Origin: Pseudolabrys sp. Root1462
Lineage (GTDB): Bacteria > Pseudomonadota > Alphaproteobacteria > Rhizobiales > Xanthobacteraceae
Direction: 5' to 3'
Assembly (NCBI RefSeq): GCF_001426945.1
Contig: NZ_LMFS01000001.1
Location: 2,598,609 to 2,662,608, forward strand
DNA: 64,000 nt
The position numbers were made by a program, and so were the translations under genes. Below, piece by piece: positions 1 through 10,777 of this stretch. The notes under the pieces are model-generated. The model searched no databases, was not told the origin of the DNA, and was given only the letters and a program-made list of their open reading frames with translations. How positions within the stretch are numbered: the first letter of the stretch is position 1; every line of letters starts with the position of its first letter.

Positions 1-3000
1 GCTGGCCATTATAGACCGGCAGACCAGTATTGGTATCGATGGTGTTATAGCTGGCGCTGACCCTGATCAGAGGCTGCGTGCCCGTCGTATCGCGGCGATA
101 TGTAATGCCGAGCGACTGGGATTCGCCGGCCGAGCCGGTAAAGTTGACATTGCCGCCGGTGACCGCCGTGACCGTCAGCGCGTTGAGGGCAAGGAACTTG
201 ATGCCCTGATTGTCGATCGAGATCAGCGGCGAGCCGTTGGCAGTCACCGAACCGTTGGTGCCATACAAGTTCTTGGCGAGGATCGAGACATTGCCGGCCG
301 ACGCCAGGATGTTGTTGAAGGCATAAACCTGGCCCGAGCCGCGCGAGGCGAACGGCGCCTGCTGGATCAGCGTATCGATCTGGCGCTGCTTCGTGCCGGC
401 GGTGTCGTCATTGACAGCGGTGATGGTCTGGTGACCGGAAATCGCCGCATCGACCTGCGTCGTGGAGAGCCCGCTGAGCGCCGCGATCTGGCCGAGCACG
501 TCCTGATACGGGCTGAAGCCGCCGGTCAGCGAATACTGGATGGTCTGGTGATTGTAGCTCATCACCGGATTGAACTGGCTCGGATCCGAGACCTGCTCCA
601 GCGTCAGATTCCAGCAAGTGGACTGCACCTGGCAGCTCAACCCCGTGTCCAGCGTCAGCGCGCCATTCACCCCGATGACGATGGTGTTGCTGTTATGGAT
701 GCCGGCGACGACGCGGCCGTTGATGACCACATCGCCAATACCCGCGACATTGTTCGCGTCCGCGTTGGAGATGCTGCGGTCGCTGTGGTTCTCGGTCGAG
801 AACAGTGTCAGGTACGGATTGTAGCTGGTGCCCTTGCCCTGCGCCGACATCCCGCCTTGCGTGGCGCCGAGGAAGACGTTGTTGGCGCCGAGCACCAGCG
901 AGCCGGCGCCGAGCGTCAGGGTCGCGTAGCTGTAGGCCTCGGCATTGCCGTCATAGGTCGGGTTGATCGGGATCAGAGCGTAGTTGTAGACGACAGTCGT
1001 CGCATTAGCCGTAACCTGGCTGAAGGCGCCGCCACCCCCGCTCGCCGCCGCAAAGTTGCTCTGACCGGCATAGATGCTGATCGGGCCCCAGGCCTCGATG
1101 CGCGTTCCTGCCGCCACACTAACGGACTGGTGCGAGGTCACGACCGTGCTGGTGGAAGCGCCGGCGCCGGTCATCAGACCGTACAGGTTGGCGTTGGCGG
1201 CCGTGCTGGCGTTCAAGACTGCAGCGCTGCCGATATCGATACCGCCGGCGCTGAACAGTTCGGTCGCGTCGATGCGCACGCCGAGAGTCGCGGTCTCGGT
1301 CATCGTCGAAGTGGCGCCGCCGCCCGCGAACAGGCCGCCCGCCGTCAGGCTCACCGTGTCGGCGGCAGTCAGCGTGGCAAAGGATCCGATGTGGATCTTG
1401 GCGAGCGAGGTCAGCGGATTGTCGTTGAGGCTGAAGATGGTGCCGCTGTCGATGTAGGTGTTGACGGTCTGCGTCACCGTCGAGCTGCTCAACGTCGCCG
1501 CGCCGGCCGCGACACCGCCGGATCCGGCGCGCGCGCCGCCGCCCGTCTTGGTCACCGTGTCGGCGGCGATGACGTTCATATCGCCCCCGGCCGAATTAAT
1601 GACCAGATTGGCGCCGACGCCGGCGTTCACCGTGGACGTGATGGTGTTGGCGGCATTGCCGCCACTGGCGCCGATCGCCGACGCCTGGAACGCGTCGCCG
1701 GTGGCGGCATAATTCGTGGTGTGCCCGGCGCGCACGCCAAGGCCGCCGAGATAGAGTATCGTCGCCGTCGTGGTGTTGGCGTTGCCCTTGAGCGAAGCGT
1801 CCACCGTCGACGTCGTCGACGTGGTCGAGACCGCGGCGGCGCCGGCGGAGAAACCGCCGGAGCCGGCGGTCGATTTCGCTGCATTGGTGTCGGTGCCGGT
1901 CGCGACGATCGAGAGCGAGCCGGTGTTGTTCGCAGAAGTGACGACGCCGGTGTCGAGATAAGCCGTGGTGTGGCCGTTCGACGACGCCAGAGTAATGGTG
2001 GCGCCGGCCGCGACATAGCCGAACGCGGCCCCGGTCGCCTCGGCATATTGGTCGGTGTCGTTCTGCGCCCCGATCGAGACATCGGCCGACGGCAACGTCA
2101 CGCCGGTGCCGCCATAGGCCAGCACGGTGGTCGTATTGTTAGCCTCTGCGTAGCTGCCCTGCAGGCCATAGAGCGTACCGCCACCAGCGGAAATGGCGTG
2201 GGCGTAAGACGAATGATCGCCGCTCGGCACCGCGGCAACGGCGCTGACCACCAGGGGGCCGCCGGAGAAAGTGGTGCTGTTGCCGACATCGGCGGTGATG
2301 GTCATCGACGCGCTGGAAATGGACGACGAGACGCCGATGCCGACGCCGCCAATGGCCTCGCCGTGCGAGTAGGTGCTCACATCCGGCGTACCGCTGGCAT
2401 AGACCAGCACGCCGGTGCCGGCGGCCGAAATATTGGCGCTGGCGCCAATCTGCGCCAGCACGGTTTCGGTGTCCGAGGCGTTGGCCGACGAGCCGGCGCC
2501 GGAGAATACGCCGGCGGCGCCGGCGATGGTCTCGGCGGAGACGCTGCCGGCCGCGGTCGCCATCACCGCGACATTGGCCATGCTGGTGACGTGCGTGCTG
2601 TCCGCGATCTGCGCCGTGACGTGGCTCGTCTTATTGGCGAAGGCGAGTGACAGGCCGACCGCGGCGATGCCGCCGGCGCCGCCATAGCCGTACGACGAGA
2701 TGCTCGAGGAATCCGACGCCGTCACTGCGACAGTGCCCGTCGTCGCGCCATTGGCGCCGCCGCTGGTGGTCGCGCCGAGGTTCGCTAGCACGGTGTTGTT
2801 GATGATCGATTTGCCGACCGCGGCGCCGAGACCGACATAGAGACCGCCGGCGCCGGCGGCGCCGAGCGTCTGCACCGCCTTGCCCGAGCCGTGATCGCCG
2901 GCGCTCGCCGAGATCGAAATCGCCGGCGCGGTCAGCGAGCCGCCGGTCGCCTGCGCGGTGACGGTCTGCGACACGGTGGTGTAGGCGACACCGGCGCCGA

Positions 3001-6000
3001 TGCCGCCGACGGCAACGCCGATCGACAGCGAGCCGGCGATATTGCGGGTCGCCATCTGCGATGCGGCGGTGATGCCGATCGAGCTGGCGGTGACATCGCT
3101 GTTGAGAATCTGCGCCGAGATGCCGTCGACGCCGCCGCCGACGCCGCCGACGACGTCGGTCTGAGTAACCGCGCCGGCATTGCCGAGCGTGCCGCTCGAG
3201 GAGTCGCCGCTGCTGGCGCCGGCGTTGAGCACGCTCATTTCGTCGCTCGTGGCGCCGGAGCCGACCAGCACCACGCCGACCGTCGCCGCCAGGGCCACCT
3301 GCCCGCTGAGCGCGGCGGTCAGCGTGATCGGATTGATGTCGCGGATGCTGTTCGACGAAACATTGACGGTGCTGGCGCCGCGCACCGTGGCGCCGGCCAT
3401 CAGCGCCTTGGTGTTGCTCTTGAAGGAAACGAGATTGACCGCGGCGCCGGCGCCGAACGAGCCGCCGCCGGCAATGCCACCCACCGTCGGCGCGATCGAG
3501 TCGGTTTCGTTCGCTTGCACCGACACGGCGGCGTTCATGGCCGTGCCGTACATGGTGGCGCTGGCGTTGCGCAATTCGGCGTCGACGCTGTTGTTGACGA
3601 ACATGCCGGAGAATTGCGCGGCGATACCGGCGCTGCCGCCGATCGCGCCGACGATGGCGTAGCTGATCGCGTTGGTGGTATTGGCGGCGGCGATCGACAG
3701 CGCGCCGGTGAGGTTCAGCACCGTTGCCGCCGACGTCGGATCGAGGTCGCCGACCAGCGCGCTTACGGTGTTGCTGCTGGTGGCGACCAGCACGGTCGCG
3801 CCGACGCCGGCCGACATCCCGAGCGAGCCGCCGCCGAGCGCAGCGAAGAAGCCGTTGACGCCTGTGGCCTTCACCGAGACGCTGCCGGCATTGATGGTGC
3901 CGTGGTCGATAGTTGCCGACGTCGTGCCCTGGAACAGGTTGGTCGCCACCGAGCCGGCCACAGCGGCGCTGCCCATGCCGCCGGCGCCACCGACCGCCAC
4001 GCCCGAGGAGCCTTGCCAGCTATAGGCCTGGACCGTCACCGCGCCGGCCGAGGTCCGCGTGTTGCCGCCCACGGTCGTCAGTACGCCGACATTGGTGCTG
4101 GTCACCGAGGCGATGGTGGAGCGGTTGATAAGGTTGGTGACGGCGACGGCCGCGCCGGCCTTGTCGCCGAAGGCGATCGCATAATCGAAATTGTTGGTGA
4201 AGGTGACGCTGCGTGCCGACACGTCGATCGCCGGCGGCGCCGCCTGTGCCGCGAGGTTGGTGTCGAGCGCCGAATTGGTCACCGTCGCCTTGGTGATACC
4301 GCCCATCTTCGTCGTGATGACGTTGACCGCCACCGCGGCGCCTTCGCTGACTCCGAGCGTTACGGTCGTCGAGATCGCCGTTTCACGCGAGCCCGCATTC
4401 ACGGCAATGCCGTGTACCTGCCGGACGTCCTTGCCGAGATTGGCGACGGCGGCCGGCGTGACCGAGTTCGACGGTGAATCCGGTGCCGACGAGGTCTGGG
4501 TCGCGCCGGCGACGAGCTTGCCGTCGATGACCTGCAGGCCGCTCTGGCCCAAGGCCGCCGCGTCCAGCGTGCTGTTGGTGACGGTGGCGAAGGTCTCGCC
4601 GGTCGTGTTGGTGCCGCCGAGCACGTTGGTGACCACCGAGATGCCGATGCCGGCGGTCTCGGCGCCGATGGCCACGGCGCCGGCGATGGCGTTGATGGCG
4701 TTGTCGTTGGCGGCGAGCACGCCGATATTGTTGGTCGCATACAGCGTCGAGTTGCTGACCGACGACCGGACATTGCCGTTGGCCAGATTGGTCGACACCG
4801 AGCCGTTGGCGGAGAAATTTTCCCCGGACACGGCCATGCCGGCGGCGACCGCGAGAATCTCGCCGCTCGACTGGCTCTGTACGACGATGTCGCCGGTGCT
4901 GAAGGTGCCGGAGCTGTTGTAGGTCGTATAGACGCTGGCATTGCTGATCGCGGCCGCGGTGTCGGTGGCGATATTGTTGCTCGAGATCGCGACGCCGGCC
5001 GCCGGATCCTCGGCCGACAGCGACAGGTTGAGCGCGATCGCGGTGATGTTCGATGAATTGGTTGCGCTGACGGCGAGCGCGCCGACCAGCCCGCCGGAAA
5101 TTCCCGTACCGATCGTTGTTGGCGCCCCCGTAAGACTGCCGACCGTGGCGCTGGCGCCGCCGGTGATGGTGTTGCTGACCGAGGCGCCCTCGAAAGCGAA
5201 GCCGTCGCTCGAGGCGCCGATGCCCGCGGCGATCGAGGTGATCGTCGTCGAATCGCCGGCCGAAACGGCGACCGCGTTCTGCGCCGTGACCGTGACGCCG
5301 GAGATCGAAGCGACGTGGCTATTGCCGACTGCGTTGTTGATCAGCGCGATGCCGACCGCCGAGCCCTCCCCGGCCGTCATCACGCCGGCGACCGAGATGA
5401 TCTGCGCCGAGGACGACTGCAGCAGCGCCGCAGCCGTCTGGTTCGAGGCCGACGTGTCGTTGGGATCGGCGGCGTAGTTGGCGCGATAGGTCGTGCCCTG
5501 GTTGTCGTTCGGGTGGAAGACCGAGTTGTAGTCGATCGGGATGTCGTTCGGATTGGTCGAAGCGACGACATTGACGTTCTGGTTGGCGGTGATCGCCAGC
5601 GCCGTGGTGCCGCTGTTGCTGATGGTCGCCGAGGTGGTGGCGTCGAGCGTCGTGAAGATGAACGAGCCGCCGATGCTCGCCGTCCCGCTGGTGCCGCCGG
5701 CCGCGGCGCCGGCATAGATTACCTGCGGCGACACCGCCACGACGTTGACGTCGGTGAAGCCGGTCACGCTGGAATTGGAGATGCGCGCCTCGGTGGCCGG
5801 CCCGGCATCTGGATCGCGAAGATCGATATAAGTCACCGCCAGGCCGAAACCGCCTTTGCCGCCGAAGAAGAACGAGCCTCCGCCATTGCCGAGCATGGTG
5901 CTCTGATCGGCGAGCACCAGCGCATTGCCGCTGCCGGCATTACTGATCGTCGAACTGTCGACGTAAGCCGCGACACGGTCGCGAACTTTGGTGGCCGATA

Positions 6001-9000
6001 CCGACCCGGCAATCGTGGCAGACAACTCGCTTTCCGACGTATCGACCGACAGGCCGATGCCGGCGACGACGCTGAGGCCGCTGGTCAGCGCCTCGACCGC
6101 AACCGAGCCGATGTTGACGGTCGAGGACTGGATATAAGCGAGCGTCGTGTTGCTGCTGGAGGCGACCGCGATCGCTCCGGACAAGGCGCCCGACGTCGGC
6201 CGCGGCCGGCCCGCCAGAGTGATGGCCGCGCCGCCGGCGCCGCTCACCACCAGCGAATTGTTGACGGCCTGCACCTGAACATACGGATTAGAGGCCGTGC
6301 CGCGCTGCGTGGTGACGTGGTCGAGATAGGCCTCGGTATCCATCGCCGTATCGGTGATCGCCGACGCGCCGGACAGCGAAATCGAAATTGTCGCGGTCAC
6401 CGTGTTCTGCACGGCGGCGAGCACCTGGCCGGACAGCGAACTCGCCGGCACCGGCGGCGGCTCCGGCGCCGAACTGTCCACCACCTGCGACACCAGCGAC
6501 GCGGCGATGACGTTGCCGCTGGTCTTGGCATCGACGTCGAGCGCGCCGGTCTTGACGAAGCCCGCCGCGGACGGGACCACCGCCTGGTTCGGATCGACGT
6601 CGGTGCCGGCGATCGTCGAATTGTCGCCGATGAAGGCCTTGGTCGTGGTGTTGATGCCGTTATAGGTGACCGCCGCGCCGACGCCGGACGAGCCGCTGAA
6701 CGAGATGTCGCCGGCGATCGTATAGATGCCGAGCGTCTCAGTGGCGTTGACGGTGACCGAAGCCGCCGTGACCTGCGCCTTGTTGCCGATCGAGGCAATG
6801 GTGCGGTCGGTGAGCTGGAAGACATCGACCAGGCCGCTGATATTGATGCCTTCGCCGGCGCCGTTGACCGGCGAGGCGTTGACGACGCGGTCGAAGGAAT
6901 TGGCTTCGACGTCGACGCCGGCGCCGCTCGATATGATGGCGCCCTGCCCGATGCCGGCATAGGTGTTGGCGGTGTCGGTCAGCATGCCGAGCGAGGCGCC
7001 GACCGCGGCGGCGCCGTTGGCGACGTTGCCGCCAAGCAGGCCGAAATTGCCGGCGATGTTGATGGTCTCGCGCGTCGTCGTCGCCAGGACCGACAGCGGC
7101 CCGGTGAAATTCGAGGCGATATCGGCGGCGCCGGAATTCGGATCGAGACCGCCGAGATTGGCCGACCAGGCGTTGTTGTTGGTCGAGGTCGCGGTCACCT
7201 GCGCGCCGTTGCCGATCCACGCCGTCGTATTGGTGTCGAAGATCGCGTAGTTCATCGAGCCGGCGATGCCGAGGCCGGTCGAACCCGAGGTGGCGTTGGC
7301 GCCGGTGGTGACGATCGACTTGTTGGCCAGCAGCCCGTCGAGCACCGAGCCGAAGTCTTTCCAGTTGATGTTCTCGATCGGCGACGGCAGCGCCGTATTG
7401 GCGGCAACGCCAACCTTCGCCGCATTTACGATCGCGTCGGGGCCGATATAGGCCGCCGAGTTGCGGGTGATTTCTGAGTAAGCGATGCCGGCCGACACGG
7501 CGAGCGAGGCCGACGGGTTGAGCGAGGTGCCGTTCTTCGGGCTGTTGACCGCGCTGGTCGCGAGATTGAGAAAGGCGGCGTCGGTGGTGTCGCTGCCGAT
7601 GGCGACATTGCCGCTGGCATAGATCCGCGGCGCCGTCGCCACAATACGATTGCCGTTGTTGTCGAGATCGGCGGCGACGCTCGCCGAACTGGTCTGCGTG
7701 CCGTAGGACAGCGACACGCCGCCGGCGAACATCGGCAACGTGGTGCCGCCAAGCTTCATCGCCTGGCCGAAATTGGTGAAGCCGAACAGATTGGCAAGGA
7801 GCCCGGCATTCGGCGGGCTGACGCCCCCGCCCTGCACGCCCTGGCCGACCGCGCTGCCGACCGTCGATAGCGCGGTCAGCGCGTCGGCGAAGGCGCCGGC
7901 CCCTGCGGTGGCCGAAGCCGAGGTCTGGTTCTTGGATGTTTCGTCCTGCGCCAGAATGGTGACGTTGCCGACCTTGTTCGTCGCCGAGCCGATATCGGCA
8001 CCGACATGCGCGACCGCGCTGCTGTTGAAGTCGCTGATCGCCAGCGCGGTGCCGGCGGCGCCGCCATTGCGGGCGTAGGAATTGGCGGCGACGCCGAACG
8101 AGTTGTCGTTGCGGGCGAGCACGTTGACCGAACTGCCGGTGCCCGACATGGCGATGGTGGCGCCGGAGGCTATGGTCGCCGCGGCATTAACGTCGGCGTC
8201 GGCATAGGCGACCGAGAACACCACCACCGCGCCCTGCTGGCCGAAAATGCCGGAGATCGTCGCCGACTTGATATCGACCGTGGCGCTGTTGACCGCGGCA
8301 ACGGTCAACGCGCCGCCGCCGCTGATATTGGCGCCGTTCGCGATATTGACGGTGGCGTTGTTGCGAACCGACCCGACGACGACGGAGCCGGCGAGGAACG
8401 AGCCGTTCGACAGGCCGAGCGCCGGATCCGACGATACCGTGGTCGTTCGGGCCGTCAGCGAAATCGAGCCGGTGCTGTCGTTCTGCGCGATCAGGTGCGC
8501 GGTGCCGCCAACATTGACCGTCGCGTTGGCTTCCGACTGCACATAGCCCGGCGTCAGACCGAGCGGCAGCAGGTTCAAGAGCAGCGTGCCGCCGATGACG
8601 GTCGCCATGTCGCCGGGGCTGGTGTTGTTGGAATTGAGTGCATAGACCGACTGGGCGGTCGCCGTCGCCGCGGCGCTGATCGAGCGCGCCGCGATCGTGC
8701 CGTTGATGTTGATCTCGGCGGTAGCGCTGGCAACGCCGATGGCCTTGTAGTCGGACTTGGTCGCCACCATGCTGACGGTGCCACCGGTGTACGACGTGCC
8801 GTTGTTATTGACGTCGGCGAAGATCTTGCCGCCGCTGCCGATGGTGATCGACGGCGCCGTCAGCGTGACTGACCCGGAGTTGCCGGTCGAAACCTTGCTC
8901 GACGCCGACAGGACATCAGTGGCGAGCGCGCCGGCGTACGAGCGCGTGTCGATCGTGCCGTTGATGGTGATCGTCGCGGCGGAGATGCTGATGCTGACGA

Positions 9001-10441
9001 CACCGCCGCCGGTCGCGGTGCGCCGGCCATCGATCGTGGTGCCGCTTTCGAGCGTGAAGGTGCCGTTGCAATTGCCGCCGCCGGAGCCCGCGCACAGGAT
9101 GAGCGTGCCGCCCGCATCGACCGAATTGACCCAGCCCGTCACGTCGCTGCTGGTGTAGTTGCCGCTGCCGCCGATATCGATCGGGTTGTCGCTGATCGTC
9201 ATCGTGGCCGGGTCGATGAGCAGATAGCCGGCCGTACCGTTCGGCGCGCCGATATTGACCTTGACGCCACTCGGGATATTCAGGCGGCCGAAGGCGCTGA
9301 GTTCGACAATGCCGCCGTTTCCGACGGTCGAGCTGGCATCGAAGGTCGCGCCCGGTTCGACGATGAGATCGCGATCGGCGATCAGTCGGATCGTGCCGGC
9401 ATTGCCGTTAGCGCTCTTGGCCGACAGCACGCCGTAACCCGCGACCTTGATGTCCTGGCCGGCATTGACGGCGATCGAGCCGCCCTGCCCGTTCTTGGCG
9501 GCGACGGAGATGTTGGCCTTGTTGCCGATCTCGACATTGTGGGCGGCGTTGACGCTGACCGATCCGCGCCGCGCCGACATGCGGGCATTCACCTTCGCAT
9601 CGTTGGCGGCGACGATCTGGATCGAGCCGTTGCGCACGACGATGCCGTTGGCGCTACGCAGGCCGCGCGAGTTCACGGTCGAGGCGAAACGCGTTGCCTG
9701 TTCGCGGTTGGCCGTGCTGCGGCTGCCGACGAACACGTTCTGTCCGGTGAGCCGCACGGCATCGACGGCGTTGACCTTGCCGCGAATGCGGATGTTGCCG
9801 TTCGGCGAGATCGGCACGGTGCCGGCGAGCAGGTTGGCGACGGCGGCATCGTTGATCTGCCCGCTCGGGCTGATCACGCTGTCGACGAATTCGCGGGTCG
9901 GCGTCGAAACGTTGAGGCTGCCGACATTGACGACGCCGCTGCGGCCGACAACGAAGCCGTACGGGTCGGCAAAGTAGACATTGCCGCCGATCTGGCCGTT
10001 TTTGTAGGAATTCAGCGTGCCGTTCACATAGGCCGGCGCGTCGCGGACGATGTTGATCAGGTTCTGCGTGCCATTCGGCAGTTGCAGGTTGACGGTGTTG
10101 CCGCGGCCGACGCCGAACTGCGAGAACGAGTTGAAGCCGTTCGCCCCCGACACGGTCGAGGTCGTGATGTTGGTGACGTTGCCCTGGCTCTGCACCTGGG
10201 TCTGCGTCCGCCCATCCGTAATAATGACGTTGGCCTGCTGGGCGCGCACCGGCCAGGCCGCCATCATGGTGGCCAGCCCGCAGCAGATCACCTTGGTGGC
10301 GAAACGGTCGATGCGCTCGCGCCAGTCCGCCGGCACGCGCCGGCGCACCGCGACGGCGATGCGGGTCGCGGCGCCGCGCCAAGCCGCAGCCCGACTGCGG
10401 TCAGTTGGGCAGTCCCGCTCTGGCGCAGATGGCCAATCCAT
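1..10441 (-). CDS. giant filamentous hemagglutinin-type adhesin (LktA-like, two-partner secretion), 3' end outside window
   Basis: One uninterrupted minus-strand frame runs from an ATG at 10441 to the left edge, giving at least 3480 residues with the C-terminus missing. An in-frame TGA upstream bounds the start; GTG and TTG codons at 10477 and 10444 are alternatives, and the shine-dalgarno is weak. The N-terminus is a long basic signal peptide ending near residue 67 (AAWPVRA, then QQ). A TPS/hemagglutinin secretion domain follows, with GNVTNITTSTVSGANGFNSF and, near residues 153-166, FADPYGFVVGRSGVVNVGS. The rest is low-complexity A/G/S/T/N/V-rich sequence of beta-helix type, with very few Cys residues. 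This resembles the leukotoxin LktA family of filamentous adhesins. By family knowledge it should be exported by Sec and then by a TpsB (FhaC-like) pore, which is not in this window. Surface adhesion or biofilm formation is inferred. Confidence 0.9.
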   Translation of the reverse strand, partial: MDWPSAPERDCPTDRSRAAAWRGAATRIAVAVRRRVPADWRERIDRFATKVICCGLATMMAAWPVRAQQANVIITDGRTQTQVQSQGNVTNITTSTVSGANGFNSFSQFGVGRGNTVNLQLPNGTQNLINIVRDAPAYVNGTLNSYKNGQIGGNVYFADPYGFVVGRSGVVNVGSLNVSTPTREFVDSVISPSGQINDAAVANLLAGTVPISPNGNIRIRGKVNAVDAVRLTGQNVFVGSRSTANREQATRFASTVNSRGLRSANGIVVRNGSIQIVAANDAKVNARMSARRGSVSVNAAHNVEIGNKANISVAAKNGQGGSIAVNAGQDIKVAGYGVLSAKSANGNAGTIRLIADRDLIVEPGATFDASSTVGNGGIVELSAFGRLNIPSGVKVNIGAPNGTAGYLLIDPATMTISDNPIDIGGSGNYTSSDVTGWVNSVDAGGTLILCAGSGGGNCNGTFTLESGTTIDGRRTATGGGVVSISISAATITINGTIDTRSYAGALATDVLSASSKVSTGNSGSVTLTAPSITIGSGGKIFADVNNNGTSYTGGTVSMVATKSDYKAIGVASATAEININGTIAARSISAAATATAQSVYALNSNNTSPGDMATVIGGTLLLNLLPLGLTPGYVQSEANATVNVGGTAHLIAQNDSTGSISLTARTTTVSSDPALGLSNGSFLAGSVVVGSVRNNATVNIANGANISGGGALTVAAVNSATVDIKSATISGIFGQQGAVVVFSVAYADADVNAAATIASGATIAMSGTGSSVNVLARNDNSFGVAANSYARNGGAAGTALAISDFNSSAVAHVGADIGSATNKVGNVTILAQDETSKNQTSASATAGAGAFADALTALSTVGSAVGQGVQGGGVSPPNAGLLANLFGFTNFGQAMKLGGTTLPMFAGGVSLSYGTQTSSASVAADLDNNGNRIVATAPRIYASGNVAIGSDTTDAAFLNLATSAVNSPKNGTSLNPSASLAVSAGIAYSEITRNSAAYIGPDAIVNAAKVGVAANTALPSPIENINWKDFGSVLDGLLANKSIVTTGANATSGSTGLGIAGSMNYAIFDTNTTAWIGNGAQVTATSTNNNAWSANLGGLDPNSGAADIASNFTGPLSVLATTTRETINIAGNFGLLGGNVANGAAAVGASLGMLTDTANTYAGIGQGAIISSGAGVDVEANSFDRVVNASPVNGAGEGINISGLVDVFQLTDRTIASIGNKAQVTAASVTVNATETLGIYTIAGDISFSGSSGVGAAVTYNGINTTTKAFIGDNSTIAGTDVDPNQAVVPSAAGFVKTGALDVDAKTSGNVIAASLVSQVVDSSAPEPPPVPASSLSGQVLAAVQNTVTATISISLSGASAITDTAMDTEAYLDHVTTQRGTASNPYVQVQAVNNSLVVSGAGGAAITLAGRPRPTSGALSGAIAVASSSNTTLAYIQSSTVNIGSVAVEALTSGLSVVAGIGLSVDTSESELSATIAGSVSATKVRDRVAAYVDSSTISNAGSGNALVLADQSTMLGNGGGSFFFGGKGGFGLAVTYIDLRDPDAGPATEARISNSSVTGFTDVNVVAVSPQVIYAGAAAGGTSGTASIGGSFIFTTLDATTSATISNSGTTALAITANQNVNVVASTNPNDIPIDYNSVFHPNDNQGTTYRANYAADPNDTSASNQTAAALLQSSSAQIISVAGVMTAGEGSAVGIALINNAVGNSHVASISGVTVTAQNAVAVSAGDSTTITSIAAGIGASSDGFAFEGASVSNTITGGASATVGSLTGAPTTIGTGISGGLVGALAVSATNSSNITAIALNLSLSAEDPAAGVAISSNNIATDTAAAISNASVYTTYNSSGTFSTGDIVVQSQSSGEILAVAAGMAVSGENFSANGSVSTNLANGNVRSSVSNSTLYATNNIGVLAANDNAINAIAGAVAIGAETAGIGISVVTNVLGGTNTTGETFATVTNSTLDAAALGQSGLQVIDGKLVAGATQTSSAPDSPSNSVTPAAVANLGKDVRQVHGIAVNAGSRETAISTTVTLGVSEGAAVAVNVITTKMGGITKATVTNSALDTNLAAQAAPPAIDVSARSVTFTNNFDYAIAFGDKAGAAVAVTNLINRSTIASVTSTNVGVLTTVGGNTRTSAGAVTVQAYSWQGSSGVAVGGAGGMGSAAVAGSVATNLFQGTTSATIDHGTINAGSVSVKATGVNGFFAALGGGSLGMSAGVGATVLVATSSNTVSALVGDLDPTSAATVLNLTGALSIAAANTTNAISYAIVGAIGGSAGIAAQFSGMFVNNSVDAELRNASATMYGTAMNAAVSVQANETDSIAPTVGGIAGGGSFGAGAAVNLVSFKSNTKALMAGATVRGASTVNVSSNSIRDINPITLTAALSGQVALAATVGVVLVGSGATSDEMSVLNAGASSGDSSSGTLGNAGAVTQTDVVGGVGGGVDGISAQILNSDVTASSIGITAASQMATRNIAGSLSIGVAVGGIGAGVAYTTVSQTVTAQATGGSLTAPAISISASAGDHGSGKAVQTLGAAGAGGLYVGLGAAVGKSIINNTVLANLGATTSGGANGATTGTVAVTASDSSSISSYGYGGAGGIAAVGLSLAFANKTSHVTAQIADSTHVTSMANVAVMATAAGSVSAETIAGAAGVFSGAGSSANASDTETVLAQIGASANISAAGTGVLVYASGTPDVSTYSHGEAIGGVGIGVSSSISSASMTITADVGNSTTFSGGPLVVSAVAAVPSGDHSSYAHAISAGGGTLYGLQGSYAEANNTTTVLAYGGTGVTLPSADVSIGAQNDTDQYAEATGAAFGYVAAGATITLASSNGHTTAYLDTGVVTSANNTGSLSIVATGTDTNAAKSTAGSGGFSAGAAAVSTTSTTSTVDASLKGNANTTTATILYLGGLGVRAGHTTNYAATGDAFQASAIGASGGNAANTITSTVNAGVGANLVINSAGGDMNVIAADTVTKTGGGARAGSGGVAAGAATLSSSTVTQTVNTYIDSGTIFSLNDNPLTSLAKIHIGSFATLTAADTVSLTAGGLFAGGGATSTMTETATLGVRIDATELFSAGGIDIGSAAVLNASTAANANLYGLMTGAGASTSTVVTSHQSVSVAAGTRIEAWGPISIYAGQSNFAAASGGGGAFSQVTANATTVVYNYALIPINPTYDGNAEAYSYATLTLGAGSLVLGANNVFLGATQGGMSAQGKGTSYNPYLTLFSTENHSDRSISNADANNVAGIGDVVINGRVVAGIHNSNTIVIGVNGALTLDTGLSCQVQSTCWNLTLEQVSDPSQFNPVMSYNHQTIQYSLTGGFSPYQDVLGQIAALSGLSTTQVDAAISGHQTITAVNDDTAGTKQRQIDTLIQQAPFASRGSGQVYAFNNILASAGNVSILAKNLYGTNGSVTANGSPLISIDNQGIKFLALNALTVTAVTGGNVNFTGSAGESQSLGITYRRDTTGTQPLIRVSASYNTIDTNTGLPVYNGQ

Positions 10442-10777
10442 CAAACCCGTTGCCTCGGTGGGGGCGACAAGCCCCACCCAAGACGCCGGCAACGCGAAAG
10501 CTCAGGATGGTCGGAACGGTCGATCCCACAGCAACTGCATGTGAGACCTTGAAAACAGCGCGAGCGCCGCCCGTCGGAGCCTCTGCCCCCGGCAACGCCT
10601 ACCTGCCCTCCGTTACGAGCCCGCTCCCTGTTCGCGGTGCGCCGCACGCCTTTTGGTTAACACTTCGGCAATGCTTTCATGCCCTTAGGGTCGGAGTCTT
10701 GAAGGTAGGCGGATGACTTTCTGAAATTTTTCTGATAATGGCAGCGACCGATCGTCTAAGCCGACCAGGAATTGCGA
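10442..10777. promoter_or_regulatory. divergent intergenic region between adhesin and wHTH/TPR regulator
   Basis: This 336-base stretch holds no convincing gene. It contains a hairpin (arms 10457-10463 and 10472-10478, GGTGGGG/CCCCACC, 8-base loop) just upstream of the adhesin start, where it would lie in the adhesin mRNA leader. It also holds an 11-base-period direct repeat TTTCTGA (10718-10724 and 10729-10735) before the regulator. GATAAT at 10734-10739 is a plausible -10 box for the regulator, but no good -35 is visible. OmpR-type winged helices typically bind such tandem direct repeats, so autoregulation is possible but inferred. Confidence 0.4.

Noticed and set aside
431-2650. Long plus-strand open frame (739 codons) antisense to the adhesin
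   Set aside because: It is rich in Arg, Gly, Ala, Asp and His with no domain logic, as expected for a frame opposite a GC-rich repetitive gene; the minus-strand frame gives a coherent adhesin.
5315-7477. Second long plus-strand open frame (720 codons) antisense to the adhesin
   Set aside because: Same composition artefact; no ribosome site, no recognisable motif, fully inside the adhesin gene.
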